Source of the DNA: Gammaproteobacteria bacterium
GTDB lineage: Bacteria > Pseudomonadota > Gammaproteobacteria > Pseudomonadales > Oceanobacteraceae
Direction of reading: 5' to 3'
DNA: 64,000 nucleotides
Assembly: GCA_013373125.1 (NCBI GenBank)
Contig: JABXIK010000050.1
Coordinates: 1-64,000 of the forward strand
This document shows, in pieces, positions 1 through 8,290 of this stretch (its first letter is position 1; each line of letters opens with the position of its first letter). Below the pieces are notes generated by a model. The model was not told the origin of the DNA. It was given only the letters and a program-made list of their open reading frames with translations, and did no database searches. Both the position numbers and the translations under genes were made by a program.

Positions 1-504
1 CCATTAGTTCCGAATTTTTCGATTCCTCAAGACCAAGGCAGTGTGCATCACGAAGCCGAAATTGCGCTTTTAATCTCAAAAGAAGCAAAAAATATTTCTG
101 CGGATAAAGCTTGGGATGTGGTCAGTCATATTACGGTAGCATTGGATTTGACCTTGCGTGATGTGCAAAGCCGTTTAAAAGAAAACGCACACCCATGGGA
201 AATTGCAAAAGGTTTTGATGGCGCCTGCCCATTGGGTAATTGGGTGCCAGTTTCACAAATTAATAATAAAGATGACATGGCTATTGAGCTGATTAAAAAC
301 GGTGAGCAAAAACAAAAAGGTCATAGCACACAGATGATCACCTCGATTTCAGATTTGATCGCTTACACCAGCAAATTTTTTACGTTACAGCCTGGGGATG
401 TGATTTTAACGGGGACTCCAGCTGGCGTGGGGCCGTTAGCAAGTGGTGATGAGTTACGCGCGATTTTAGATGATCAGTTCACGTTCACAACAAACGTATT
501 GTAG
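1..504 (+). CDS. Fumarylacetoacetate hydrolase family protein (C-terminal part)
   Basis: The reading frame is open from the first base, so the gene starts outside the window; about 167 residues are visible. A GTG at 43 is internal, because conserved family sequence precedes it. Visible motifs fit the FAH fold: an HHEAEIAL segment carrying the acidic metal ligands, then FDGACPLG and, near the end, LTGTPAGVGPL. Members of the small single-domain group (YcgM-like) are cytosolic metal-dependent hydrolases or decarboxylases of 2-oxo acids in aromatic or sugar-acid breakdown. The substrate cannot be read from this fragment. The stop is followed closely by a small membrane-protein gene on the same strand, so the two may be co-transcribed. 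Confidence 0.85.
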   Translation, partial: PLVPNFSIPQDQGSVHHEAEIALLISKEAKNISADKAWDVVSHITVALDLTLRDVQSRLKENAHPWEIAKGFDGACPLGNWVPVSQINNKDDMAIELIKNGEQKQKGHSTQMITSISDLIAYTSKFFTLQPGDVILTGTPAGVGPLASGDELRAILDDQFTFTTNVL

Positions 505-529
505 GGGCCGCGTCAGCGGATGATGAGTG

Positions 530-715
530 ATGGAACTTCTTAACTGGTTCAAAAAGCCCCTTAAATGGTGGCTAGGTTTGGCATTGGTTGTTATCGGCAC
601 GATTGTCATGCGCCAAGTACACAGTGCAGATTGGGCGCAACCGTTAGGTGGAGCACTGGTGTTTGTGGGGATTATCATGGTGCTACTATTTGGGCGAATA
701 CCACCTAGGTCGTAA
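530..715 (+). CDS. Small two-helix membrane protein, unknown function
   Basis: A 61-residue protein starting MELLNWFKK; I chose ATG at 530 over the in-frame GTG at 527. An amphipathic, Lys/Trp-rich start is followed by two hydrophobic stretches (about residues 13-28 and 40-54) joined by a short polar loop, and a basic C-terminal end. That predicts a small inner-membrane hairpin. No family is recognised. It follows the FAH gene by 25 bases and is followed directly by a strong terminator, so it is probably the last gene of that transcript. Codon use looks normal for the window. Confidence 0.6.
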   Translation: MELLNWFKKPLKWWLGLALVVIGTIVMRQVHSADWAQPLGGALVFVGIIMVLLFGRIPPRS

Positions 716-732
716 TAAATAAAAACAACAAC

Positions 733-764
733 AAAGCCGTTATGTTTTGCATAACGGCTTTTTT
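733..764. terminator. Bidirectional rho-independent terminator
   Basis: A 12-bp perfect stem (AAAGCCGTTATG paired with CATAACGGCTTT, 5-base loop) is followed by T-rich sequence in both directions. It lies between the small membrane-protein gene and the convergent phospholipase-like gene and probably serves both. Confidence 0.85.
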
Positions 765-787
765 GCTTTTAGGGATCTAAATGTAAT

Positions 788-2038
788 TTATGGCAACACC
801 CAATTGCCTTCTTGGTTCGCATCGCTGGCGTTTAACCAAACATGGGTGATACCACCTTTTGAATTTTTTAATGCTTGGTTTTGCTGGCTATTTGTTGGGG
901 CTGAAAATTCATAATCCCCTAACAGTGAACACGCGTTGTGGCCATCGCTCCACACATCACTATAAGTAGAGATTTGCCATTCGCCGGTTTGAATATGCCG
1001 GCAAGCAAAGAAGTGTTGGTTACTGCAGTTAGCATCGTCCCAGCGGCCATTTCCCCACTGTACGGCACAATCTTGATTGCCGCCCCAATTATTCGGCTCG
1101 TTCACATCCCATGACCAAACCCCAGCGGCCATACGGCCATCGTTATAGGTCAGATTGTCTAGGTTCACAATGTTGCCGCCGTTCATGAAAGCTTGGCTAA
1201 CATCATTCGCTTCGATGCGTTTGACTGAGCCGTTAGTAAAAAATGCACCGATGGCACCAATGGAAGTGCGGTCTTCCCAAATACGGTTTATGTCGCCTAA
1301 GCCGGTAAAGGCAAGATTTTTCATGCCTGAGTGAGAAGAGCAGCCACCATCTTTCCATAGCACTACTTGTTTGCCCGCTGCACGAACTTGATTTTTAGTT
1401 AGGGTGTTGGGAATGGATTGGCAGCCATTACTTGCATAAATTTTTCCTGCCAGTTTGTTATTTAAGATATTAAGCAGTTGTTGGTGGTGACCATCTGTGT
1501 GATCTTCAAAATACAAAATGATGACTTCGCTGGGGTTTTCATTGAGCCAACGGGCGACTTCTGCAACGCCATCTTTGACAAAACGGTCGGTTAAGCTGCA
1601 ACCCAGATGTAAATCCCCCACATCCACACCGATGCCCGAGTGACACAATAATAAGTCAGTTCCCCATTCCCAAGGCCAGCCATGAGTGTGGGCAGTCCAG
1701 TGAGCATCCAGCTCAATAAAACGTGCCCCGATGCGCAGCTGATCATAGATAGAGTGTTTCTGTTGTGGGTCTAAATAGCGTGTGGCGTTGCGATAGGTTT
1801 GCGAGTTATAGCTGTTATGTGAACCTAAAATATTGTTATCAGCCAATGGTGTATCACTGTCCATTTGACGCTGATAGTTCAAAGCCTTTCCGGCCCAGCT
1901 GGTTTGAAATTCCGTTATGGGGTCAGCGGATGCGGTTACTTGAGTTGAGGGTGTGCTGCTCATGGCAAAGCTAAATGATGCACAGCTAAGCCCAGCAATA
2001 AATACCCAGGCTTTGGCGCGAAGTCCTTGTTTAGTCAT
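788..2038 (-). CDS. Secreted PI-PLC X-domain protein with C-type-lectin-like tail
   Basis: A 416-residue exported protein. Residues 1-25 form a signal peptide ending SFSFA. Residues about 65-240 resemble the X domain of phosphatidylinositol-specific phospholipase C: the first catalytic His lies in ILGSHNSY (H74), IELDAHW follows, and the second His lies in LLLCHSG (H133). The last ~110 residues look lectin-like, with an EPN motif (314-316), a WDD motif (333-335) and cysteines at 324, 338, 346 and 370. A stretch resembling the start of a C-type lectin fold comes after these instead of before, so the module may be circularly permuted. Expected role: a secreted or periplasmic phosphodiesterase acting on a phospholipid or glycolipid and tethered by glycan binding. 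The substrate is unknown. It is transcribed alone, ending at the shared terminator near 750. Confidence 0.75.
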   Translation of the reverse strand: MTKQGLRAKAWVFIAGLSCASFSFAMSSTPSTQVTASADPITEFQTSWAGKALNYQRQMDSDTPLADNNILGSHNSYNSQTYRNATRYLDPQQKHSIYDQLRIGARFIELDAHWTAHTHGWPWEWGTDLLLCHSGIGVDVGDLHLGCSLTDRFVKDGVAEVARWLNENPSEVIILYFEDHTDGHHQQLLNILNNKLAGKIYASNGCQSIPNTLTKNQVRAAGKQVVLWKDGGCSSHSGMKNLAFTGLGDINRIWEDRTSIGAIGAFFTNGSVKRIEANDVSQAFMNGGNIVNLDNLTYNDGRMAAGVWSWDVNEPNNWGGNQDCAVQWGNGRWDDANCSNQHFFACRHIQTGEWQISTYSDVWSDGHNACSLLGDYEFSAPTNSQQNQALKNSKGGITHVWLNASDANQEGNWVLP

Positions 2039-2143
2039 AGCTATCTCGTGTGAGTGAATGGGGCGAAATTATTATTGTTATGTCGGCAGCAGGGCCGTAA
2101 TAAATGTGTAAACCACGTGAGGGTGAGATGCAATTAATCTAAA

Positions 2144-2182
2144 CCAAGTTGGCCTGAAGAGTGATGCACTTGGCCAGCTTGG
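2144..2182 (-). terminator. Possible terminator after the PepSY gene
   Basis: An 11-bp inverted repeat with one G-U pair (CCAAGTTGGCC and GGCCAGCTTGG) encloses a 17-base loop, just downstream of the PepSY gene. On the minus strand it is followed by a moderately T-rich stretch. Weak but well placed. Confidence 0.45.
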
Positions 2183-2215
2183 TATATGAGAAGCGTGAGA
2201 ATTAAGAAAAGAGTA

Positions 2216-2914
2216 TTACTTTAAGCGGCTAAACCAAATCCAAAAACCAGACAGAGACAGCAGCAATAAAATCACGGCAGCGGCATCCACGATGTAAACG
2301 CCAATCTCGCCAAAAAAGCGACCACTGTGTAGATCGAGCACCACTTTTTGCCAGCTGATGGTGTGATTGGTTTGCAAATGGTTTTCTAATACTTGAGGTG
2401 TCGAAATGTTTTTCGGGGCAGGCATGGCTTGAGTGAGCATCATGCTGATGTCATCAAAGCCAAACCAAGTATTGCCTTGTAAAAATAATAGGCTGCCGTT
2501 TGCATGGCTTAAATTTGTAATGTCGTTGCCGAGTAACTGGCTGTCGATGGATTCAATGAGCTGGCCATTGGCGAGCAACAAAATTTGTTGTTTGCACAAT
2601 ATCCAAAGTTGCTCATTAAGCTGCGCTGCGTTGATTAAAGGTGGCTCGCAATTGAGTAACGGCTGTTTATTTAAATAAACCGCATCTCCTGCTTGATAGA
2701 TAACATTATCTTCGACCTTTAAGCCTAGGTTCGCTTCAGCAGGGTAAGGCCATAGCCATAAGTTGGATTGTGGATATTGCTTGGCGAGTTCAAGCTGGCC
2801 TGTGTGGTTGAGCATGAGGCCGGTGATACTGACTAGTACAACAATAACAGCGGCAGTTAGGCCTAAGCGGCGATGCCAACGGTGAAGAAAAAAACGAAGT
2901 TTGCGTTTGAACAT
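2216..2914 (-). CDS. PepSY-type membrane protein
   Basis: A 232-residue protein with a basic N-terminus, a first transmembrane helix near residues 17-37, a periplasmic region of about 165 residues and a second helix near 206-228. The segment DLHSGRFFGEIG just before the last helix is typical of PepSY-associated transmembrane proteins, many of which carry electrons across the inner membrane or work with periplasmic flavoproteins. Its ATG overlaps the stop of the upstream FMN-binding gene by one base (TAATG), so the two are translationally coupled. With the porin and the flavoprotein it forms a compact envelope redox unit. It is much shorter than PepSY ferric or sulfite reductases, which usually have four helices. 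Confidence 0.75.
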   Translation of the reverse strand: MFKRKLRFFLHRWHRRLGLTAAVIVVLVSITGLMLNHTGQLELAKQYPQSNLWLWPYPAEANLGLKVEDNVIYQAGDAVYLNKQPLLNCEPPLINAAQLNEQLWILCKQQILLLANGQLIESIDSQLLGNDITNLSHANGSLLFLQGNTWFGFDDISMMLTQAMPAPKNISTPQVLENHLQTNHTISWQKVVLDLHSGRFFGEIGVYIVDAAAVILLLLSLSGFWIWFSRLK

Positions 2915-3417
2915 TAAGGTTGCTGAATCTGTTGCTGCAAATAGAGCGCAAGTTTAGCAACTTTCTTCATTGAGCGCACAGAATAGGTGGCGCCGGAGAT
3001 GCCATCGATGTTTTGATTCAAATCACCGCCGTGAGTTAGCTGTGCGCCGAAAAACTGTTGGCGAAACCCAAGGGCTTTGATTTCATCGCCACGGCTTTCA
3101 CGAAACGCGAGTACTTCCATACTTTCGATGCCCTTTGAATTTAATACGATGCCAAATGTAATGGGCAATTCTTTACCAATCTCGTTAAGGATAAACCCTA
3201 AGCGGCCTTGGTCTTGCCAATAGCGAATACGAATGCCTGCATAAGGGTGGCTTAATATCTCTTTCACCGCGGCTTGCTGTTCTGGACTTAACCACAGTGT
3301 TTTTACAGAGGATTGGGGAAGTTGGTATTGTTTAAGAAAATCGGCAGAAGACACCTGACCATAACTGGGCATGCTGAATAAGCAGCTTACAAGCAGTAAT
3401 CGTTGAATGATGGTCAT
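2914..3417 (-). CDS. Periplasmic FMN-binding domain protein (covalent flavin site)
   Basis: A 167-residue protein with a signal peptide (residues 1-20, ending PSYG). Near the C-terminus DGISGATYS matches the flavinylation signature of the RnfG/NqrC FMN-binding domain, in which a Thr is joined to FMN by ApbE. The family moves electrons outside the cytoplasm. An apbE gene is not in the window. The start ATG is preceded by an AGGAAG ribosome site that directly follows a hairpin terminator after the porin gene, so expression may depend on read-through. Coupling to the PepSY gene downstream implies that the flavoprotein takes or gives electrons through that membrane protein. Confidence 0.85.
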   Translation of the reverse strand: MTIIQRLLLVSCLFSMPSYGQVSSADFLKQYQLPQSSVKTLWLSPEQQAAVKEILSHPYAGIRIRYWQDQGRLGFILNEIGKELPITFGIVLNSKGIESMEVLAFRESRGDEIKALGFRQQFFGAQLTHGGDLNQNIDGISGATYSVRSMKKVAKLALYLQQQIQQP

Positions 3418-3430
3418 GGCGTACTTCCTA

Positions 3431-3457
3431 AAAAAGCAACGCGATGCGTTGCTTTTT
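3431..3457 (-). terminator. Intra-operon hairpin between porin and FMN-binding genes
   Basis: A perfect 12-bp stem (AAAAAGCAACGC paired with GCGTTGCTTTTT, 3-base loop) with T tracts, placed after the porin stop and immediately before the ribosome site of the FMN-binding gene. It should reduce downstream expression relative to the porin. Confidence 0.8.
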
Positions 3458-3487
3458 TTAACGTTTAAAACCTAAAGCTGAGACAGC

Positions 3488-4600
3488 TTAGAAGCTATAA
3501 CCCACACCTAGATTGAAGGTGTCAGTGGTTTCATCGGCAGCTGTGTCATCAGCTTGATTGTAATCGGCTTTTAACACGACAGTGTCGGCTAACCAGTAGT
3601 TAACACCTACTGTGGTTTCGTTGACTGCAGAGTCTGCACTGTTACCGGCTTTGTTGTCGTAGCTAGAGTAACGGGCGAATACACCAAGATCTTGTGATAC
3701 TTTGTAGGCTGGCTCTAGGTAGTAACCAGATTGCTTTTCAGCACCGTCTGCGATGTCAGCAATTTTATCATCAAAGGTCCATTGGGCGTAAAGCGCGCGA
3801 ACCGCGAAGTCACCTTGTTCAACGATGGCATGAGCTTCTAATAGCTGACCATCAACATTCGCAGCGCCTTGGGTTACGTCTTCTTGATATTGAATCGTGG
3901 CGCCTACAGCAACACCAGCCATTGGCTTGTAGTTAACGCGTGCAGTAAATGCGAAGTCGTTTGCGGCGGCTTCAGCTACTTTTTGACGACCTTTACGTGG
4001 AACTAGGCTGCCAGAAGTATCAATGTTTAAACCAGAGTGTACGGCCACATCGTAAGAGATGGTTTCTGTTTTACCGGTTAGGCCAACACCGCCTTCCCAC
4101 CAAGTAGCAGGAATGATGTTTTTCTCAACGTTGTTACGCTCAACACCGTAGAAAGTATCTGGCTCGTGGGTTTCGTTAAGGATACCCACAGGTACTAGGA
4201 ACAAACCCGCTTTAGCAGAAAGCGTGTCATTGATGTCTTTCTCGATGAAAGCTTGTTCGATTTCGACTTCACCCGGCTTTCCTTCACCTGCTAGAGCGTG
4301 CTCAACTTCGAACTCAGAGAAGAAACGAGTGGTGCTGTTTAATTCTTTACCAATGAACAAAACGAAGCGGTGGAAATCGATTTCGTCTTCGTCTTTACCT
4401 TGCACGTTGTTGTAGTGCATTTCACCGTAACCGCCGATGCTAACGTGAGAGCCAGAACCCGCATTGGTTTCAACCGCATTGGCAGTGGCTTCTAATTGCG
4501 CACGTAGTTCGTCGATTTGCTTTTGTAGATCATCATTACTTGGGGCAGCAAGGGCAATGCTAGAGGCCAGTAGTGATACAACACCTAATGTCTTTTTCAT
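3488..4600 (-). CDS. Outer-membrane porin (16-strand-type barrel)
   Basis: A 370-residue protein with a clear signal peptide (MKKTLGVVSLLASSIALAA), then a short coiled-coil (DDLQKQIDELRAQLEATA), then a series of amphipathic strands ending in Phe, the usual outer-membrane-barrel terminus. The segment VSIGGYGEMHYN and later VEIEQAFIEKDIN resemble phosphate-selective or OprP/OprO-type porins of gammaproteobacteria. The solute cannot be deduced. It is first in an operon with a flavinylated periplasmic protein and a PepSY membrane protein, which suggests that it admits a redox-active or metal-bearing substrate. A hairpin after the stop should keep porin levels above those of the downstream genes. 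Confidence 0.8.
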   Translation of the reverse strand: MKKTLGVVSLLASSIALAAPSNDDLQKQIDELRAQLEATANAVETNAGSGSHVSIGGYGEMHYNNVQGKDEDEIDFHRFVLFIGKELNSTTRFFSEFEVEHALAGEGKPGEVEIEQAFIEKDINDTLSAKAGLFLVPVGILNETHEPDTFYGVERNNVEKNIIPATWWEGGVGLTGKTETISYDVAVHSGLNIDTSGSLVPRKGRQKVAEAAANDFAFTARVNYKPMAGVAVGATIQYQEDVTQGAANVDGQLLEAHAIVEQGDFAVRALYAQWTFDDKIADIADGAEKQSGYYLEPAYKVSQDLGVFARYSSYDNKAGNSADSAVNETTVGVNYWLADTVVLKADYNQADDTAADETTDTFNLGVGYSF

Positions 4601-4786
4601 GTTATGCCTTTAATGGTCTTATGGTTATGTTTACTGGGGCGTTATTGTACTTATGTGTAATGAACAGTAAAGACATTAAGAGTGATTATCGTTTAGATAT
4701 GCAATTTAATTACAAGAAAGTTGACCTAAATCTTAGGTATTCGCTGACCAAATAGATGAGAATGGTGGTTTTTTGATCAATCAAGA

Positions 4787-5704
4787 TCAGTATCCCTTTT
4801 CTGCGGTGAATTGGTCGATGATCTCACCCTTTATGTTTTTAAAATAAAACTCGGCATGATCTGGGTGAAAGACAGCAAACAAGGCTCCGTATTGGGCGTC
4901 TTGGTCTTGGGTATAAATGCTGGCCCACCAGTTTCCACCACGATCTTGATCGCGCACTTCTCTGCCACCAAGACCGGATACAAAGGCAAAGCTTGTTCCC
5001 TCGGTGAGGTGAAAGTGATCGGAGGAATCGGCGATGGTTTGTTCGCTCATATCACTGAGCAAATGGGTGCGCGAATAGGAGTGTTCATGGCCAGTGGCTA
5101 TGAACGCGCCGTGTTCGCGGCAAACTTCATAAGCCGCCCAGCCAACCTCATTGCGTTTGCTACCCACTTGCATGGCGCGCTGATTTTTATGCCACACACA
5201 AATGCGCCAGTGATCATTAGGTGCCTTGCTCAGGTTTTCTTTGAGTTTTCGGTTTTGTAAAAAATCAAAGCCCTTGGTGCCAATACTGGAAAACACCAGA
5301 TGCACATTGTGAATAGTGCAGGTCATGTTTTCCCCATAGTCTCCTAGGCAACTGACGTTTTTTTGTTGCCGCAAACGCTGTTGTCCTAGGTTCAGTACAG
5401 TATCAATGTCACTGTCATCATAATCGTGGTTGCCTGCGGCAATAAGTGCGGCATCGTTTTGCAGAGTGCTGCGCACCATGTGATCCCATTGGGTATCTAA
5501 GTTTGCATCATAGGAGGTATCCCCTGTGACCACAGTGAGATCCACACCTTCTTGTTTAATCAGGTTCAGCACAGCTTGAAAGCCATCGCCGGCGCCGGTG
5601 TCGCCGATAAAGGCGATCTTGATGGGTTGGTTTTGCTTTTGTGCCTGGGCAGACGTAATGAACAGCGAATAGATAAGCAGAGTAAAGATGAGTTGACGCA
5701 ACAT
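4787..5704 (-). CDS. Exported metallophosphoesterase (calcineurin-like)
   Basis: A 305-residue protein with a signal peptide (cleavage near residue 21, SAQA). All metal-binding blocks of the calcineurin-like or purple-acid-phosphatase fold are present: GDTG (34-37), GDTS (61-64), GNHD (91-94), a His in VWHKN (H172) and GHEH (205-208). It should hydrolyse a phosphomonoester or diester in the periplasm with a two-metal centre. A good GGGG-rich ribosome site precedes the ATG. It stands alone between the polyamine genes and the porin operon, so the natural substrate is open. The long open frame on the opposite strand is a shadow. Confidence 0.85.
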   Translation of the reverse strand: MLRQLIFTLLIYSLFITSAQAQKQNQPIKIAFIGDTGAGDGFQAVLNLIKQEGVDLTVVTGDTSYDANLDTQWDHMVRSTLQNDAALIAAGNHDYDDSDIDTVLNLGQQRLRQQKNVSCLGDYGENMTCTIHNVHLVFSSIGTKGFDFLQNRKLKENLSKAPNDHWRICVWHKNQRAMQVGSKRNEVGWAAYEVCREHGAFIATGHEHSYSRTHLLSDMSEQTIADSSDHFHLTEGTSFAFVSGLGGREVRDQDRGGNWWASIYTQDQDAQYGALFAVFHPDHAEFYFKNIKGEIIDQFTAEKGY

Positions 5705-5814
5705 GTTTCCCCTTCTTTTTTATAATCGGCCTATTGCCAGTATAGAAGGGGATGGCAAACAGGCTAGGGATTAAACGAGCCTGTTAACTTGAGAATACTT
5801 GCTCAGAGAGTGGA

Positions 5815-7017
5815 TTAAGACAAACGCATTTTGAAATCGTCGTAGCCGAATTCGCGCACCACATTCAGTGCATTGGTTTCAGAGTTCCAAATGGCAATGG
5901 CGGGTAAACGCGTGCCGTTGAATGTGCTGGTTTTCACCATGGTGTAATGACCCATGTCTTCAATTACGAGACGTTGTCCTACTGTTAATGGCTCATCGAA
6001 ACTGTAATCGTTAATCACATCGCCAGCTAAACAGGTCAAACCACCTAGACGATAGGTGTGAGATTTTTCATTGGCCTCGCCACTGCCTGTTATGTCTGGG
6101 CGGTACGGCATTTCCAACGTGTCTGGCATATGACAAGTGGCAGAGGTATCTAAAATGGCCTGTGGCAATTGGTTAAAACCTATGTCTAACACCTCGGCGA
6201 CTAACACGCCGGTGCCGATGGCCACGGCTTCGCCAGGCTCTAGATACACATCGACTGAGTATTTTGCCTTGATGGTTTTGATGCATTCAACTAATTCATC
6301 AATTTGATAGCCCGGCGCGGTAATGTGATGGCCGCCACCAAAGTTTAACCATTCTAGTTTCGGTAACCATTGTGCGAATTTTTCTTCCACTACTCTTAAG
6401 GTGCGCTCAAGCGGTAAAAAGTCTTGCTCGCAAAGGGTATGAAAATGGAAGCCAGAAATCAGTTCAAATGCATCTTGTGCTTCGCTTTGTTGGAGTGCTG
6501 CAACCAATTGATCATATGTTGTGCCCAAACGCGAACCAGCGGCACATGGATCGTAAATCTCCACGTCCCCTTCGCTGTGTTCTGGGTTAATACGCAAACC
6601 AAATTGCAGATCTTTTCTTTGCTCTAATGCGGCTTTACATAGCGGCGCAAAACGCACGAGTTGGCTAGGAGTATTAAACACAATGTGATTCGCAAAGGTG
6701 AGTAACTCTTTAAAATCACTTTCTGTATAGGCGGCAGAGAAAACATGCACTTCGCCGCCGTAATATTCTTTGCCCAATAACGCTTCATGCAAACCACTGG
6801 AGCAGGTTCCGGATAAATATTGAGTGGTTAAAGGCGCTAAAGAAAACATGGAAAACGCTTTTAGGGCGTGTAGCACTTTTGCACCGCTGCGAGTTTGTAC
6901 GTCATTTAAAATGCGCAAATTACGTTCAACGGCTATTTCGTCCACCACAAAACACGGTGATGGTAAGCGGTTAAGATCCAGTTTGGAAAAATCCGTAAAT
7001 TGCATACAAGTACTCAC
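5815..7017 (-). CDS. nspC: Carboxynorspermidine decarboxylase
   Basis: A 400-residue PLP enzyme of the alanine-racemase-fold decarboxylases. The PLP lysine lies in VLHALKAFS, and the Gly-rich phosphate-binding segment is LNFGGGHH. Specificity is supported by TCSSGLHEA and by the neighbouring gene, a carboxynorspermidine synthase. It removes CO2 from carboxynorspermidine or carboxyspermidine to give norspermidine or spermidine in the cytosol. The ORF begins MSTCMQF; the internal Met at residue 5 (base 7005) is an alternative start. It lies 61 bases after the synthase gene, separated by a hairpin. Confidence 0.9.
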   Translation of the reverse strand: MSTCMQFTDFSKLDLNRLPSPCFVVDEIAVERNLRILNDVQTRSGAKVLHALKAFSMFSLAPLTTQYLSGTCSSGLHEALLGKEYYGGEVHVFSAAYTESDFKELLTFANHIVFNTPSQLVRFAPLCKAALEQRKDLQFGLRINPEHSEGDVEIYDPCAAGSRLGTTYDQLVAALQQSEAQDAFELISGFHFHTLCEQDFLPLERTLRVVEEKFAQWLPKLEWLNFGGGHHITAPGYQIDELVECIKTIKAKYSVDVYLEPGEAVAIGTGVLVAEVLDIGFNQLPQAILDTSATCHMPDTLEMPYRPDITGSGEANEKSHTYRLGGLTCLAGDVINDYSFDEPLTVGQRLVIEDMGHYTMVKTSTFNGTRLPAIAIWNSETNALNVVREFGYDDFKMRLS

Positions 7018-7035
7018 AGTTAAAACGCGAAAAGC

Positions 7036-7063
7036 CCAAGCCTAACTGAATGGTTAGGCTTGG
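7036..7063 (-). terminator. Intercistronic hairpin in the polyamine operon
   Basis: A perfect 11-bp stem (CCAAGCCTAAC with GTTAGGCTTGG, 6-base loop) followed on the minus strand by GGGCTTTT. It lies between the synthase and decarboxylase genes, so it is a partial terminator or an mRNA-stability element. Confidence 0.6.
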
Positions 7064-7078
7064 AAAGCGGAGAAAGGA

Positions 7079-8290
7079 TTATTGATCTAGATTGAACTCG
7101 TCTAGTTCGATCACGTTCCATGGTAGGCCATATTGGTTCATGGCTTCCATGAATGGATCTGGATCAAATTGTTCGATGTTGAACACACCAGGCTCTAGCC
7201 ACTTGTCTTCTACCATCATCTTGGCACCGATCATAGCCGGTACACCTGTGGTGTAAGAAATGGCTTGAGACTTCACTTCTTCCCAGCAAGATTCGTGGTT
7301 ACAAATCTGGTAGCAGTAAACAATCTTTTCTTTACCGTCTTTAATGCCGCGTACCACAGTGCCGATACAGGTATTGCCTTTGGTGCGAGGCCCTAAAGAA
7401 GATGGGTCCGGCAATAACTTAGCTAAGAATTGAATCGGTACAATTTGTTGGCCTTCGTATTCCACAGGCTCGATACCTGTCATACCCACATTACCTAATA
7501 CTTCTAAGTGTTTTAGGTAGTTGTCAGAAAAGCTCATCCAGAACTGCGCACGTTTTAGCGTCGGGAAGTGCTTAGTTAAGCTTTCCAGTTCTTCGTGGTA
7601 CATACGGTAGATGTTGTACTCGCCGACATTTTCTGGGCAAGTGAATTTGGCTTTTTTGCTCATGGCATCTGTCGTTACAAATTCGCCATTTTCCCAGTGA
7701 CGACATTCGGCGGTGACTTCACGAATGTTAATTTCTGGGTTGAAGTTAGTTGCAAACGGATAGCCATGGTCACCACCGTTTACATCGATGATGTCTAGGT
7801 AGTGAATTTCGTCAAAGTAATGCTTGGCCACATAAGCGGTGAAAACGTTGGTGGCACCAGGATCAAAGCCACTGCCTAATAAGGCAGTTAAACCCGCTTG
7901 TTTGAATTTGTCTTGGTACGCCCACTGCCAGCTGTATTCAAATTTAGCGGTATCTAATGGCTCGTAGTTGGCCGTATCCATGTAGTGTACGCCGGCTTCT
8001 AAGCACGCATCCATGATGGTGAGATCTTGATAAGGCAGGGCTACGTTGATGACAAGTTTTGGCTGTTCAGCTTTCAATAGAGCAGCAAGTTCAGGCACGT
8101 TATCAGCATCTACTTGAGCAGTGCGAATGCTCACACCGGTTTTTTCTTTCACGCCTTCTGCAATTGCAATGCACTTGCTTTCGGTACGACTGGCCAGAAT
8201 GATATCGCTAAACACTTCTGAAAGTTGTGCACATTTTTGTGTCACTACATTGCCGACACCGCCGGCACCAATAATCATAACTTTGCTCAT
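7079..8290 (-). CDS. Carboxynorspermidine synthase (saccharopine dehydrogenase family)
   Basis: A 403-residue NAD(P)-dependent oxidoreductase. It begins with a Rossmann motif (MIIGAGGVGNVV, Gly-rich at residues 8-13) and later has GSGFDPGATNVF, typical of carboxy(nor)spermidine dehydrogenases rather than of lysine-forming saccharopine dehydrogenases. It condenses aspartate semialdehyde with diaminopropane or putrescine and reduces the Schiff base; the product is the substrate of the decarboxylase encoded next. Length and operon partner both fit. A purine-rich AGAGAGAGA stretch precedes the ATG as ribosome site. The upstream gap of over 400 bases probably holds the promoter. Confidence 0.9.
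   Translation of the reverse strand: MSKVMIIGAGGVGNVVTQKCAQLSEVFSDIILASRTESKCIAIAEGVKEKTGVSIRTAQVDADNVPELAALLKAEQPKLVINVALPYQDLTIMDACLEAGVHYMDTANYEPLDTAKFEYSWQWAYQDKFKQAGLTALLGSGFDPGATNVFTAYVAKHYFDEIHYLDIIDVNGGDHGYPFATNFNPEINIREVTAECRHWENGEFVTTDAMSKKAKFTCPENVGEYNIYRMYHEELESLTKHFPTLKRAQFWMSFSDNYLKHLEVLGNVGMTGIEPVEYEGQQIVPIQFLAKLLPDPSSLGPRTKGNTCIGTVVRGIKDGKEKIVYCYQICNHESCWEEVKSQAISYTTGVPAMIGAKMMVEDKWLEPGVFNIEQFDPDPFMEAMNQYGLPWNVIELDEFNLDQ

Noticed and set aside
4681..4705. Fur box upstream of the porin operon (GATTATC with partial symmetry)
   Set aside because: Only about half of the 19-base consensus matches and symmetry is poor; an iron link is left as a question.
4811..5260. 149-codon open frame opposite the metallophosphatase
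   Set aside because: It is antisense to the conserved phosphatase motifs and shows no motifs of its own.
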